Shown piece by piece: positions 20,323 to 29,273 of a stretch of 64,000 nucleotides of DNA. Origin of the DNA: Paraburkholderia sp. PREW-6R. GTDB lineage: Bacteria; Pseudomonadota; Gammaproteobacteria; Burkholderiales; Burkholderiaceae. How positions within the stretch are numbered: the stretch's first letter is position 1; each line of letters opens with the position of its first letter. The DNA lies in contig NZ_CP155074.1 of NCBI RefSeq assembly GCF_039621805.1, forward strand, positions 682,001 through 746,000. Direction: 5' to 3'. The notes under the pieces were generated by a model, which saw nothing but the letters and a program-made list of their open reading frames with translations, made no database searches and was not told where the DNA came from. A program made the translations under genes and the position numbers.

Positions 20323-21167
20323 TGATCGATCTCGACTACGCCCACGACGGCAGCGTCGCGCTGCTGACGCTCAAACGGCCGCCCGCCAACGCGTTCACGC
20401 CAGAGGGATTGTTGCAGTTGCAGCACACCGTCGAGCGGCTGAACGGCGAGGCGCGGGTGCGTGCCATTGTCGTGACCGGCGACGGCCCGAAGTTCTTCAG
20501 CGCGGGCGCCGACCTGAACACGTTCGCCGACGGAAACCGCGAAGTCGCGCGCACGGCGGCAGCGCGCTTCGGCTCTGCGTTCGAGGCGCTGCAGAACGCG
20601 CGGCCCGTGGTCATCGCGGCAATCAACGGTTATGCAATGGGCGGCGGTCTCGAATGCGCGCTTGCGTGCGATATCCGGATCGCCGAACAGCACGCGCTGC
20701 TCGCGCTTCCGGAAACCGCAGTTGGGCTGCTGCCTTGCGGATGCGGAACGCAGACGCTGCCGTGGCTCGTCGGCGAAGGCTGGGCCAAGCGGATGATCCT
20801 GACCGGCGAGCGTGTGGACGCAGCCACCGCACTGCGCATCGGTCTGGTCGAGGAGGTGGTGGACAAGGGCGCGGCGCGTGAAGCCGCACTGACCATGGCC
20901 GCGCGCGTCGCCACGCTCAGTCCGCAGGCGGTCGACTCCAGCAAGACGCTGATTCATCAGGCGCGCAATGGCGTGCCGCGTTCGGCGGCGCTCGCGCTGG
21001 AGCGCGAACGCTTCGTTGATCTGTTCGATGGTGCGGATCAGCGCGAAGGCGTGAACGCGTTTCTCGAAAAGCGCGCGCCGCAATGGCAGGTCGCACGGCA
21101 CGAGCCCGCCGATCCCGCTGACGCTGCTTCACGCGCCGAATCCGTGCGACCACCGGAGGCGCATTGA
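20322..21167 (+). CDS. Enoyl-CoA hydratase (valine pathway)
   Basis: The 281-residue crotonase-fold protein has the oxyanion-hole segment INGYAMGGGLECALACDIR and the second acidic motif LALPETAVGLLP, placing both catalytic Glu residues as in true hydratases. It would hydrate methacrylyl-CoA to 3-hydroxyisobutyryl-CoA. I prefer ATG 20322, which overlaps the mmsB stop and has GGAG seven bases upstream, over the GTG one codon earlier. The C-terminal tail after about residue 260 is low in structure. Confidence 0.9.
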   Translation: MIDLDYAHDGSVALLTLKRPPANAFTPEGLLQLQHTVERLNGEARVRAIVVTGDGPKFFSAGADLNTFADGNREVARTAAARFGSAFEALQNARPVVIAAINGYAMGGGLECALACDIRIAEQHALLALPETAVGLLPCGCGTQTLPWLVGEGWAKRMILTGERVDAATALRIGLVEEVVDKGAAREAALTMAARVATLSPQAVDSSKTLIHQARNGVPRSAALALERERFVDLFDGADQREGVNAFLEKRAPQWQVARHEPADPADAASRAESVRPPEAH

Positions 21168-22315
21168 TGAGCGCTTTGCAAAGCGCCGCGCCCGACGTCG
21201 CCGCGGAGGCCGAGCGGGAGATCCTGTTTCGCGTGGTCAACCGCGTCGGAATCATCACGCTGAACCGGCCGGCGGCGCTCAACGCGCTGTCGCATGCGAT
21301 GGTGCGCGAACTCGCCGTGCTGGTCGAGCATTGCCGCACGGACGACGCGATCGTGGCGCTCGTGCTGAAGGGCGCGGGCAGCAAAGGCTTCTGCGCCGGC
21401 GGCGATGTGCGCGAAGTGCATCGTCTCGCGAAAAACCGCGATCCGCGCTGGCTTGCATTCTTCGTGGACGAATACCGGCTCGACTATGCGTTGCACCGGT
21501 TCCCGAAACCCGTGGTCGCGCTGCTCGACGGCATCGCAATGGGCGGCGGCATGGGGCTCGGGCAGGGGGCCCGCCTGCGCATCGTCACCGAGCGCAGCAA
21601 GATTGCGATGCCGGAGACGCGCATCGGCTTTCTGCCCGACGTCGGCGCAACCCGCTTTCTGAACGTGATGCCCGCGGAAGCGGCGTTGTACGTGGGCTTG
21701 AGCGCCGCGACGCTGTCGGGCGCGGACGCGCTACGCCTGCAACTAGCGGATCTCTGTGTGCCTGCCGACTGGCTCGCCACGTTCGAGGAACGCCTGCAGC
21801 GCATGTCGCATGAAGGGGGGCTGATGATGGCGTTGCGCGGCGTTTTCGAGCCGCCTTGCAATATCGTCCCGCATGCGGCGCTTACGCCGTTTTCACAGCT
21901 GATCCAGCGGCATTTCGACCGGCGCTCGGGTGTCGAGCGGATGGTCGCGACGTTGCGGCACGATCTGGATCGCGATCCGCCGCGCGAAACCAGGCAATGG
22001 CTGCAGTCCGCATACGACGCGTTGACCAGCCATTCGCCGACGATGCTCTACGTGACCCGCGAGGCATTGCTGCGCGGTCGCCAGATGTCGCTGGCCGAAT
22101 GTTTCAGGATGGAGCTGGGCATCGTGAAACGCGCGATTGAAGACGGCGATTTCTGCGAAGGCGTGCGCGCGCAGCTGATCGACAAGGACCGCAAACCGCG
22201 CTGGGCGCCTGCGACGCTTGCCGAAGTGCGGCCTGAGCGCGTGCGGCAGTTTCTGGCGTCGCCGTGGAAGCGCGACGCGCATCCGCTCGCCATGCTGGGC
22301 GCGGAAGACGTTTGA
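21167..22315 (+). CDS. Enoyl-CoA hydratase/isomerase family, probably 3-hydroxyisobutyryl-CoA hydrolase
   Basis: The 382-residue protein is longer than ordinary crotonases and has the features of 3-hydroxyisobutyryl-CoA hydrolase: FCAGGDVREVH, LLDGIAMGGGMGLGQGARLR, PETRIGFLPDVGATRFL and a C-terminal extension (about 270-360, ECFRMELGIVKRAIEDGDFCEGVRA). This enzyme releases free 3-hydroxyisobutyrate for MmsB. The ATG at 21167 overlaps the stop of the preceding gene and follows GGAGG at good distance. It is the last gene of the cluster. Confidence 0.9.
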   Translation: MSALQSAAPDVAAEAEREILFRVVNRVGIITLNRPAALNALSHAMVRELAVLVEHCRTDDAIVALVLKGAGSKGFCAGGDVREVHRLAKNRDPRWLAFFVDEYRLDYALHRFPKPVVALLDGIAMGGGMGLGQGARLRIVTERSKIAMPETRIGFLPDVGATRFLNVMPAEAALYVGLSAATLSGADALRLQLADLCVPADWLATFEERLQRMSHEGGLMMALRGVFEPPCNIVPHAALTPFSQLIQRHFDRRSGVERMVATLRHDLDRDPPRETRQWLQSAYDALTSHSPTMLYVTREALLRGRQMSLAECFRMELGIVKRAIEDGDFCEGVRAQLIDKDRKPRWAPATLAEVRPERVRQFLASPWKRDAHPLAMLGAEDV

Positions 22316-22640
22316 AACGGGGTGAATAACCGGCTGCATTGAACATCGGCCGACAGCTTGCAGGATGAGTGGTTGTCGGAGGATGCTTGCCGACGGTTGT
22401 ATTTTTTACCGGCGAGCGCCGATAAAAACCGTTGGTCAGTCGGTTCTGCTACATCCTGGCGGTCCGTTTGGGCGGAAAAGCTGTACAGTGTAAGCGGACA
22501 GGTATTGCACTATGCGACTGTCCCGCGCCTGGTGCGCTTGCATCATGCGTTCTGGTGCATCCGCGATTGGCGCAGTGACTTCTTTTGGTTAATTCTGCGA
22601 ACTGGACAGGCTCTCGCGCGCCAAGCACGCGCCCATAACA
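22316..22640. promoter_or_regulatory. Gap upstream of PAS-LuxR regulator
   Basis: About 325 bases, clearly less GC-rich than the flanks, holding no supported gene. The stretch 22395-22510 (with TTGTATTTTTTACC) is the likeliest promoter region for the regulator. I see no obvious terminator hairpin after the valine operon. Confidence 0.4.
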
Positions 22641-24209
22641 ATGAAAGGAACACCCTCCGCCACACCCACGCAACTGGTGCAAGCCAAAGATCCGGAGGAC
22701 GCGCCGCCGGACGACAGGATACTGCGTTCGCAAACCGACCGCCGCCAGTTGCAGCAAATCATTACAGGGCTCACTGAAGGCGTGATCCTGATCGAACCCG
22801 ACCAGACGATCGTCTGGGCAAACCAGGCCGCGCTCGACATGCACGGCATCGATGAAATTGCGCAACTGGGCGCCGACGTCACCGAATACCGCGAGCGCTT
22901 CCGGCTGCGTTACCGGAATAATCATCCGTTGCCGGAGGGCAGCTATCCGATCGAACGCGTGGTCGCGGGCGAGTGTTTCAGCGATGTCGTGGTCGAGGTC
23001 TTTCCCGCCGACGATGACACGGTGAACTGGGTGCATCGCGTGCGCAGCCTGGTGCTGACCAACGCGCAAGGTGAACCGGACTGTCTCGCGCTGATTCTGC
23101 ACGACGCGAGCGAGTGGGCCAGCGCCGAGCGGCGCTTCGAGAAGACCTTCAACGCAAATCCGGCGCCCGCCGTGATCTGCCGTCTGAGCGACCAGCGCTA
23201 CATCAAGGTCAATCAGGGCTTTCTGGAAATGACCGGCTATGCGCGTGAGGACGTGATCGGGCGCTCGGTGTATGAACTCGACGTATTCGAGAACGCCGAC
23301 AGGCGCGAACTCGCAGTCGAGCGGCTCGGCAAGGGTGAAACGATTCCGCAGATGGAGGCGACGCTGCGTTTGCCCGACGGCAGCGCGAAGTTCGTCGTGG
23401 TGGCCGGCCAGCCGATCGATATTGGCGAGGAGGCGTGCATGCTCTTCACCTTCATGGACCTCGAGCCGCGCAAGCGCGCGGAGAGCGCGCTGCGTCAGAG
23501 CGAAGAACGCTTCGAGAAGTCGTTCCGGATGACGCCGGTGTCCACGGTGCTGTTTGCCGCCGAAGACATGACCACGCTCGATATCAATGACGCGTTCACG
23601 GCGACCACCGGCTTCACGTCGGAAGAACTGATCGGCAAGCCGCTCGACCAGAGTGCGCTATGGACCGACGACGCCTGCGCCCGCGTCTGTGCCGCACTCC
23701 AGGAAAGCGGCAGCGTGCGCAACGTCGAATTCGAGGTGCGCACGCATGGCGGCGAGCCGTTGAACTGCCTTGTGTCCGCAGAGGCGGTGGCGATTCACGG
23801 CAGGGCGTGTGTGCTGATGACACTGCTCGACATCACCGAGCGCAAACGCTCCGAGATGGAACTGGTGGCGGCAATCGAAACGGTTATGCAGGACGCCTCG
23901 TGGTTCAGCCAGACGCTGATCGAGAAGCTCGTGAATGTGCGGCGCGCGAATGCGCCCGACGCCGGTGCGCATCTCGCGGACCTGACCGCGCGCGAGCGGG
24001 ATGTGTTCGCCTGCCTGTGTGCCGGACTGGCGGACAAGGAAATCGCGCGCGAACTCGGGCTGGCGCCGAATACGGTCCGCAATCACGTCGCCACGATCTA
24101 TGCGAAGCTCGACGTGCACAGCCGTGGCGAAGCGATTGTCTGGGCGCAAGCCCGCGGGCACTTCGGTCTGAAGCCGGGCAGTGCGCCACGCCGCAAGTCG
24201 TCAAAGTGA
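22641..24209 (+). CDS. Triple-PAS LuxR-type transcriptional regulator
   Basis: The 522-residue protein has three PAS-like sensor domains (about 30-155, 165-285, 290-410; the second shows RYIKVNQGFLEMTGYAREDV, the third DINDAFTATTGFTSEELIG) and a LuxR/FixJ helix-turn-helix at the end (about 445-505: LTARERDVFACLCAGLADKEI, then VRNHVATIYAKL). There is no kinase or receiver domain, so it is probably a one-component regulator that senses a cofactor or ligand directly. Target genes are unknown. Nearest downstream genes are stress-type CsbD proteins. Confidence 0.85.
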   Translation: MKGTPSATPTQLVQAKDPEDAPPDDRILRSQTDRRQLQQIITGLTEGVILIEPDQTIVWANQAALDMHGIDEIAQLGADVTEYRERFRLRYRNNHPLPEGSYPIERVVAGECFSDVVVEVFPADDDTVNWVHRVRSLVLTNAQGEPDCLALILHDASEWASAERRFEKTFNANPAPAVICRLSDQRYIKVNQGFLEMTGYAREDVIGRSVYELDVFENADRRELAVERLGKGETIPQMEATLRLPDGSAKFVVVAGQPIDIGEEACMLFTFMDLEPRKRAESALRQSEERFEKSFRMTPVSTVLFAAEDMTTLDINDAFTATTGFTSEELIGKPLDQSALWTDDACARVCAALQESGSVRNVEFEVRTHGGEPLNCLVSAEAVAIHGRACVLMTLLDITERKRSEMELVAAIETVMQDASWFSQTLIEKLVNVRRANAPDAGAHLADLTARERDVFACLCAGLADKEIARELGLAPNTVRNHVATIYAKLDVHSRGEAIVWAQARGHFGLKPGSAPRRKSSK

Positions 24210-24377
24210 CGCCTGAGCGGGCGCTCCGGGCCTGACTGGGCCGCCTTCGGGAGCGCACGCGAAAAGCCGGGAACGAACTGTGCTGCTCTGATGCGCCCGG
24301 GCGCTGCGAGTTGCGCCGCGGGCGGCCGACATTGTTCGGTTGCAGTTCAACCGCTCCAGAAGAATCAAGGAGAGACC

Positions 24378-24563
24378 ATGATGGATAAGAATCGTGTGGA
24401 AGGCGCGTCGAAACAGGTCAAGGGTTCCGTGAAAGAGGCGATCGGCAAGGTCACTGGCAACCGGACCACCCAGGCCGAAGGCGCGGCTGAAAAGCTCGCC
24501 GGCAAGGTCCAGTCCAAGGTGGGCGAAGCGGCCGACGCCGTGAGAAACCGCATGAAGAAGTAA
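24378..24563 (+). CDS. CsbD-family stress protein
   Basis: A 61-residue, charged, low-complexity helical protein: MMDKNRVEGASKQVKGSVKE, then AIGKVTGNRTTQAEGAAEKL. This is the CsbD family (general-stress proteins of unknown action). A good ribosome site (AAGGAGAGACC) precedes two adjacent ATG codons at 24378 and 24381. A second CsbD-like gene follows after 49 bases, so the two may be co-expressed. Confidence 0.9.
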   Translation: MMDKNRVEGASKQVKGSVKEAIGKVTGNRTTQAEGAAEKLAGKVQSKVGEAADAVRNRMKK

Positions 24564-24612
24564 GGTAGACCAACTCGACAGTTTCAATTACCTGTGTTCA
24601 AGGAGAACGACG

Positions 24613-24855
24613 ATGAATTCCAACCAGTTCGAAGGTACGGTGAAAGATGCGGCCGGCAAGGTGCAGGACGCTGTTGGCGGCCTCACAGGCGACGCGGATC
24701 TCCAGGCGGAAGGTAAAGTGCGTCAGCTCGCCGGCAAGGCCCAGGCCAAATACGGCGAGAGCGTGGATCAGGTCGCAGAGACGACTCGCAATAATCCGAT
24801 CGGCGCGTTGCTGGTCGCCGCCGGCGTTGGTTTCCTGCTGGGCAAGCTGCTCTGA
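24613..24855 (+). CDS. CsbD-like protein with C-terminal membrane anchor
   Basis: The 80-residue protein starts with a CsbD-like helical part (residues 1-55, FEGTVKDAAGKVQDAVGGLT) and ends in a hydrophobic helix with glycines (PIGALLVAAGVGFLLGKLL), as in DUF883-type inner-membrane proteins. It is thus a CsbD-DUF883 hybrid, probably anchored by its C-terminus. The strong site AAGGAGAACGACG precedes the ATG. It follows a soluble CsbD gene, which gives a soluble/anchored pair. Confidence 0.88.
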   Translation: MNSNQFEGTVKDAAGKVQDAVGGLTGDADLQAEGKVRQLAGKAQAKYGESVDQVAETTRNNPIGALLVAAGVGFLLGKLL

Positions 24856-24951
24856 CTTCACGCCGTGACGGTGTAGTGCGGATGAAGTGTGGTGTCCGAT
24901 GTTCCCGGCGCGTCCGAGGCGCCGGATCTCATCGTTAATCAAGGAAGTTCC

Positions 24952-26037
24952 ATGCTGGGATTCGATGTTGGCACGGCCAGAAAAGTCTGGACCGCGTTTC
25001 TGATCGCGCTGCTGCTGTTCATTATCTATACCGCGTCGTCCACCGTGCTGGTGGTGGTGTTCGCGGTCTTCTTCAGTTATCTCATCTACCCGATGGTCGA
25101 GCTGGTCGAGCGCATCACGCCGCGCCGCGTGCCGCGCGTGGCGTCGATCGCGCTCGTGTTCATCGTGGTGGTCGCGGTGATCGCTGTGGCCGGCTCGATC
25201 TTCGGCGTGCAGTTGCAGGATCAGGCCACGCATCTTTTTTCGCAGTTGCCCGCCTTGTTGAAGTCGGACGTGCCCAACCGGTTTCCGCTGCCGCACTTTC
25301 TGGAGCCGCTGCGCGAACGGATTGTCGACTTCGTGCGCAGCCAGATCGAAACCGGCTCCGACAAAGCGGTGCCGATGGCGCGCAGTGTCGGCCTCGGCGT
25401 GGTGCATGCGGCGAGCAATCTGATCTACCTCGTGCTGATTCCGATTCTGAGCTTCCTGCTCATCAAGGAAGGTCCGCAGATGCGCGACTCCTGTCTCGCG
25501 CTGCTGTCGGACCGGCATCGCGTGTTATGGACCGAGATCGTCACGGATCTGAACGTGCTGTTGTCGAAGTACGTGCGGGCGCTGCTGTTTCTGTCGCTCG
25601 CAACCTTGATCTGCTATGGCGCGGCGTTCTCGCTGCTCGGCGTGCCGTATGCGTTCCTGCTGGCGGTCAGCGCGGGGCTGCTCGAATTCGTGCCGTTCGC
25701 CGGGCCGCTCGGCGCGGTGGCGATTACGCTCGTGGTGGCGGTGTTCAGCGGCTACGGGCATCTGCTGTGGCTGGTCATCTTCATCGCAATCTACCGGGTG
25801 TTCCAGGACTACGTGCTCAATCCTTATCTGATGAGCGAAGGTGTCGAGGTTAGTCCATTCCTCGTGATCGTCGGCCTGCTCGCGGGCGATCAGCTTGGCG
25901 GCGTGGCGGGCATCTTTCTCGCCGTCCCGGTGATCGCCATGCTGAAGATCATTCTCGGCCGCGCGAAAGTGTTCTACTCGCGCTCGCACGCCGAAGGTGA
26001 AGAGGCAAGAAAGGCGCTGACGGGCAAAACCGATTGA
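24952..26037 (+). CDS. AI-2E family transporter
   Basis: The 361-residue membrane protein has about seven or eight hydrophobic segments and the typical centre LIPILSFLLIKEGPQMRD and end VIVGLLAGDQLGGVAGIFLAV of the AI-2E (PerM/TqsA) family. Characterised members act as exporters or sodium/proton antiporters; the AI-2 name should not be taken as the substrate here. I chose the ATG at 24952 because AAGGAAG lies six bases upstream; the frame continues to 24889 without a site. Confidence 0.88.
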   Translation: MLGFDVGTARKVWTAFLIALLLFIIYTASSTVLVVVFAVFFSYLIYPMVELVERITPRRVPRVASIALVFIVVVAVIAVAGSIFGVQLQDQATHLFSQLPALLKSDVPNRFPLPHFLEPLRERIVDFVRSQIETGSDKAVPMARSVGLGVVHAASNLIYLVLIPILSFLLIKEGPQMRDSCLALLSDRHRVLWTEIVTDLNVLLSKYVRALLFLSLATLICYGAAFSLLGVPYAFLLAVSAGLLEFVPFAGPLGAVAITLVVAVFSGYGHLLWLVIFIAIYRVFQDYVLNPYLMSEGVEVSPFLVIVGLLAGDQLGGVAGIFLAVPVIAMLKIILGRAKVFYSRSHAEGEEARKALTGKTD

Positions 26038-26054
26038 ACGCTGGCGGGCCGCGT

Positions 26055-27626
26055 CTAAGTGTCGGCGTGGCTGCCCGTGAAACTTGTGAAAGCGGCATAC
26101 GGCAGACTCAACGGGACGCCATTGACCATGATCCCGTAAGTGCTGTTGCCGCTGTCCAGCACGTAATACATGACCGACTGGATGTTGGCCGATTTTCTCG
26201 CGGCGTAGAACTTGCCCAGCTGTGTCGTGATGTAGGTCGCGCGGAAAGCTTCTGTCTGGTCCGGGCCTGTGTTCCATTCGGTGATCATGAAGGGCACGCC
26301 GTACCGTGCCTTGCAGTACGCAGGAAGATCGAAAGCCGGACCTTGGCCGTCGCTGCCGATGCTGAAGATATCCCCGTATGCGTCGTAGTTGTGCCACGTG
26401 GTCATGTCCCACCGCAGCGGCGGATGGCCGCCGCTGCCGTCCGGTTGCATGCCTTCCCATAGCGCGTCCGAGGCGCCCACGTCCGCGACGCAGAAATTCA
26501 CTCCGCACTTTGCCGTCGGCTGAACCGATTTAACGCCGTCTATCATGCCGCGCATCACGCCGCGCATGGCAGGCCAGTTCGCATTGTTGAAATCCATCGC
26601 GAGGGTGCCCGAGTAGGACGGGTTCATGATCGTCGCATCCTCGCGGGTCAATTCATTGCCGCATTCATACAGGGCGACGCCATACGGCATCATCGCGCGG
26701 GCAATCGTCTGCGCGCAGGCGAAGCCGCGCGCGTAGGCCGCGGTTTCGCTGGCGAACACGTTGCCGCTGGCGTCGTAGACGCCCTGGTTGATCAGCACGA
26801 AAAGCGTCAGTCCGGCCGCGCGGAACGCTTGCGCCAACTGGACCACGGCCTGGATCTGCGCCGGGGCGTCGGTGCAGCCCACGCGATAGGTCGAGCAACG
26901 CATCGCCTTCATGAACGCGACCACCTGAGTGGGCGTGTACGTGTAATCGAAGTGTCCGTTCATCCCGTAGAACATGCCTGGATCGAAACTCACCGGCGTG
27001 TGCGGATCGCTGCACGGGAGCCACTGCGCCGCGACGTTTCGTCCGTCCACGTTCACGTAGTACTGGCCACCAGTGCCGACATGCCAGATTTTCCCGCCCA
27101 ACCACAGCACGAGCGACACGTTGTAGTTCACGCCCACCGTCGCGCCGTTCCGATAGATGACGTCGTCGACGAGTGTCCAGATCGCACCGGTCTGGTCGAT
27201 GATGTAAGGCGAAGCGGGGAGTGTGGTGCCGTCGGCGGAGGTGCCACCAAGACGCGGATCGTTGCAGATATTCCAGATCGAGCCGTTCCACGCATAGAAT
27301 TGCCCATCCGTTCCGCGGCAATACAGGGAGCCGCCGTACCAGAGCAGCAGCGACACGTTGTAGGTCATGGAGAGCTTGACGCCGTTTTCATAAACGGCGG
27401 CCTGCTGCACGGTCCACACGGAACCGGCGCTATCCGTGATCGACGTAGCCGGCGGCACGGCCGTGCCCGACGCCGACGCTAATGACGCGCTCGCGTGAGC
27501 AGTCGGCCTGTGGTTCGCCCCTTGAGAAGCGTCATCGTCTGAGCCGCCTCCACCTCCGCACCCGCCGAGAAGATAACTTCCCCCCAATGCCGTCAGGCAG
27601 CCCATGAACCGACGTCGTTTCGTCAT
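26055..27626 (-). CDS. Lipoprotein with duplicated N-terminal domain and clan GH-A-like glycosidase domain
   Basis: The 523-residue protein opens with a signal containing RRRFMG and the lipobox LLGGC (Cys23), so it may be a Tat-exported lipoprotein. Residues about 65-125 and 142-207 are two diverged copies of a domain: SVWTV, YNVSLLLWYGG, TDGQFYAW versus AIWTL, YNVSLVLWLGG, GTGGQYYV. The rest (about 215-523) reads as a TIM barrel of clan GH-A, with Asn-Glu in ECGNELTRED (E325, presumed acid/base) and ITEWNTG (E450, presumed nucleophile). It probably cleaves a polysaccharide outside the inner membrane. Substrate and exact GH family are unknown. Confidence 0.75.
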   Translation of the reverse strand: MTKRRRFMGCLTALGGSYLLGGCGGGGGSDDDASQGANHRPTAHASASLASASGTAVPPATSITDSAGSVWTVQQAAVYENGVKLSMTYNVSLLLWYGGSLYCRGTDGQFYAWNGSIWNICNDPRLGGTSADGTTLPASPYIIDQTGAIWTLVDDVIYRNGATVGVNYNVSLVLWLGGKIWHVGTGGQYYVNVDGRNVAAQWLPCSDPHTPVSFDPGMFYGMNGHFDYTYTPTQVVAFMKAMRCSTYRVGCTDAPAQIQAVVQLAQAFRAAGLTLFVLINQGVYDASGNVFASETAAYARGFACAQTIARAMMPYGVALYECGNELTREDATIMNPSYSGTLAMDFNNANWPAMRGVMRGMIDGVKSVQPTAKCGVNFCVADVGASDALWEGMQPDGSGGHPPLRWDMTTWHNYDAYGDIFSIGSDGQGPAFDLPAYCKARYGVPFMITEWNTGPDQTEAFRATYITTQLGKFYAARKSANIQSVMYYVLDSGNSTYGIMVNGVPLSLPYAAFTSFTGSHADT

Positions 27627-27841
27627 TGCGAGTCCTCAGCCAGAAAACGCCGAAATAACCTCTGCCCTGTACGTGATGCTAATTAATTAGGATTAGAAAA
27701 TATCGAGCGGACGAGGAGAGGGGTTGCGGTCAACGAGCGGCGATACGGCCGCCGCCGCGAAGTCGATGATCGACCTTGCGTCGGGCTTAGCCGTCAGGGT
27801 CGAGCGCGACTGTCGGTTTCAAAAAAAGTGTAGGTGAGCGG

Positions 27842-27878
27842 GCCGGCAAAGAGCGTTTTATTCGTTTTTTTTGCCGGC
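27842..27878 (-). terminator. Hairpin downstream of the MFS gene
   Basis: GCCGGCAAA (27842-27850) pairs with TTTGCCGGC (27870-27878) around a 19-base T/A-rich loop, 30 bases after the stop of the leftward MFS gene. On the minus strand a T-run follows only further on. It is a plausible but imperfect terminator. Confidence 0.4.
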
Positions 27879-27907
27879 GAGCGACGGACGTTGAAGCGGT
27901 GCCGGCG

Positions 27908-29167
27908 TCAGACTTCGCCGACGGGTTCAGTCGGCAGCGCGCCCGCACGAGGGGGCGTCTTCGTTTGCGCGCCGCGCACGCGCGACACCCACAGCACGCC
28001 GAAGATCGCGACTGCCACCGCGGTCCAGCCCACGGTGCCGTAGCCGGCAATCTGTCCGCATGGCGCATTGCCGAGCATCAGACCGCCGAGCCACGCGCCG
28101 CACCCGGTACCGAGCGCCTGCAGTGCGCTGTTCGCGCTCAGGAACGCGCCGCGTCGCGCAGGTTCGGGAACGGTGGTCAGAAGCGCTTGCATGGGCACCA
28201 TGCGCCCGGACATCAGAACCATGAAGAATGGAAAGAAAATGACGAGGCCATAAAACGGCAGATTCGGCAGATGCGTGACGAACAGCACGGGCAGGCATGC
28301 GAGCAACGCCGCGATCCGGAACACGCGGCGTGTGCCGAACCGGTCAGCAAGCTTGCCGACTTGCCGCGACGTGAAAAACGTCGCGGCGCCGCCGGCCATA
28401 TACAGCCATGACAGTTGTTCCGGCTTTACGCCGTGGTTGGCGACCAGCACCGGCGAGATGAATGGAATCACCAGCATGTGCGCGACCATCATCATGAACG
28501 TGAGAACGAACGCGTTCAGATGACGCGGGTTACTCAGGAGCCGCCACAAATCCGGCAGCACTTGCGCGAGCGTCGGTTGGCGACGGTTCAGATGTTCGGC
28601 GAGCGACGGCACCAGTTTCCAGCCGACCGACCAGATCAGCAGCGAGAGCGCGACCAGCAGGAAGAACGGCGCGGCCCAGGTGTAGTGCGCGCCGAGCATC
28701 ACGCCGGCCGGTACGCCTGCGATGGCTGCGAGCGAGAACGCCGTCATGATCGTGCCGGTCGCCGCGCCGCGGCGCTGTACAGGAATCACGTCGCCGACGA
28801 TCGCCATGATCACGGAGCCGAGCACGCCCCCCGTGATGCCCGCGAAAGCGCGCGCGACGAGCAGCAGCGCAAAGCTGTCCGCCAGCGCGCACGCGAGGTT
28901 CGACGCCGCGAACAGCGCATACACGGTCAGCAGCAGACGGCGCCGGTCGAAGCGGTCGATATAGGTCGCGGCGAACAGCCCCGACAGGCCCGAACACCAC
29001 GAGTACGCGGACACGGCGGTCGCGAACGCGGCCGGCGTAATGCTGAACGCGTGCATGATCTGAGGCCCGAGCGGCATCATCACCATGAAGTCCATGATGA
29101 TCGTGAACTGCGTCAGCGCGAGCAGCCAGAGCAGGCGCCGCTCGTGTTTCGTGCTGATTGAATACAT
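27908..29167 (-). CDS. MFS transporter (DHA1-like exporter)
   Basis: The 419-residue protein has 12 hydrophobic segments and typical MFS sequence: FTIIMDFMVMMPLGPQIM in TM1, the loop motif DRFDRRRLLL after TM2, and GRMVPMQALLTTVPEPARRG in the second half. It resembles drug/metabolite exporters of the DHA1 group. It lies downstream of and in line with the siderophore-interacting reductase gene, with a 106-base gap, so it may export or recycle a siderophore or metal complex. That link is inference from position. AAGGA precedes the ATG. Confidence 0.85.
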   Translation of the reverse strand: MYSISTKHERRLLWLLALTQFTIIMDFMVMMPLGPQIMHAFSITPAAFATAVSAYSWCSGLSGLFAATYIDRFDRRRLLLTVYALFAASNLACALADSFALLLVARAFAGITGGVLGSVIMAIVGDVIPVQRRGAATGTIMTAFSLAAIAGVPAGVMLGAHYTWAAPFFLLVALSLLIWSVGWKLVPSLAEHLNRRQPTLAQVLPDLWRLLSNPRHLNAFVLTFMMMVAHMLVIPFISPVLVANHGVKPEQLSWLYMAGGAATFFTSRQVGKLADRFGTRRVFRIAALLACLPVLFVTHLPNLPFYGLVIFFPFFMVLMSGRMVPMQALLTTVPEPARRGAFLSANSALQALGTGCGAWLGGLMLGNAPCGQIAGYGTVGWTAVAVAIFGVLWVSRVRGAQTKTPPRAGALPTEPVGEV

Positions 29168-29273
29168 AGTTCAAATCCTTGTTCTGAACGAAGCATCGCC
29201 GCTCGCAGGGTTTTGTCACGGCATCCTGATTGCCGGAAACGCCGCGCGACTCAGGCCGCGACGCCGTGCATGC

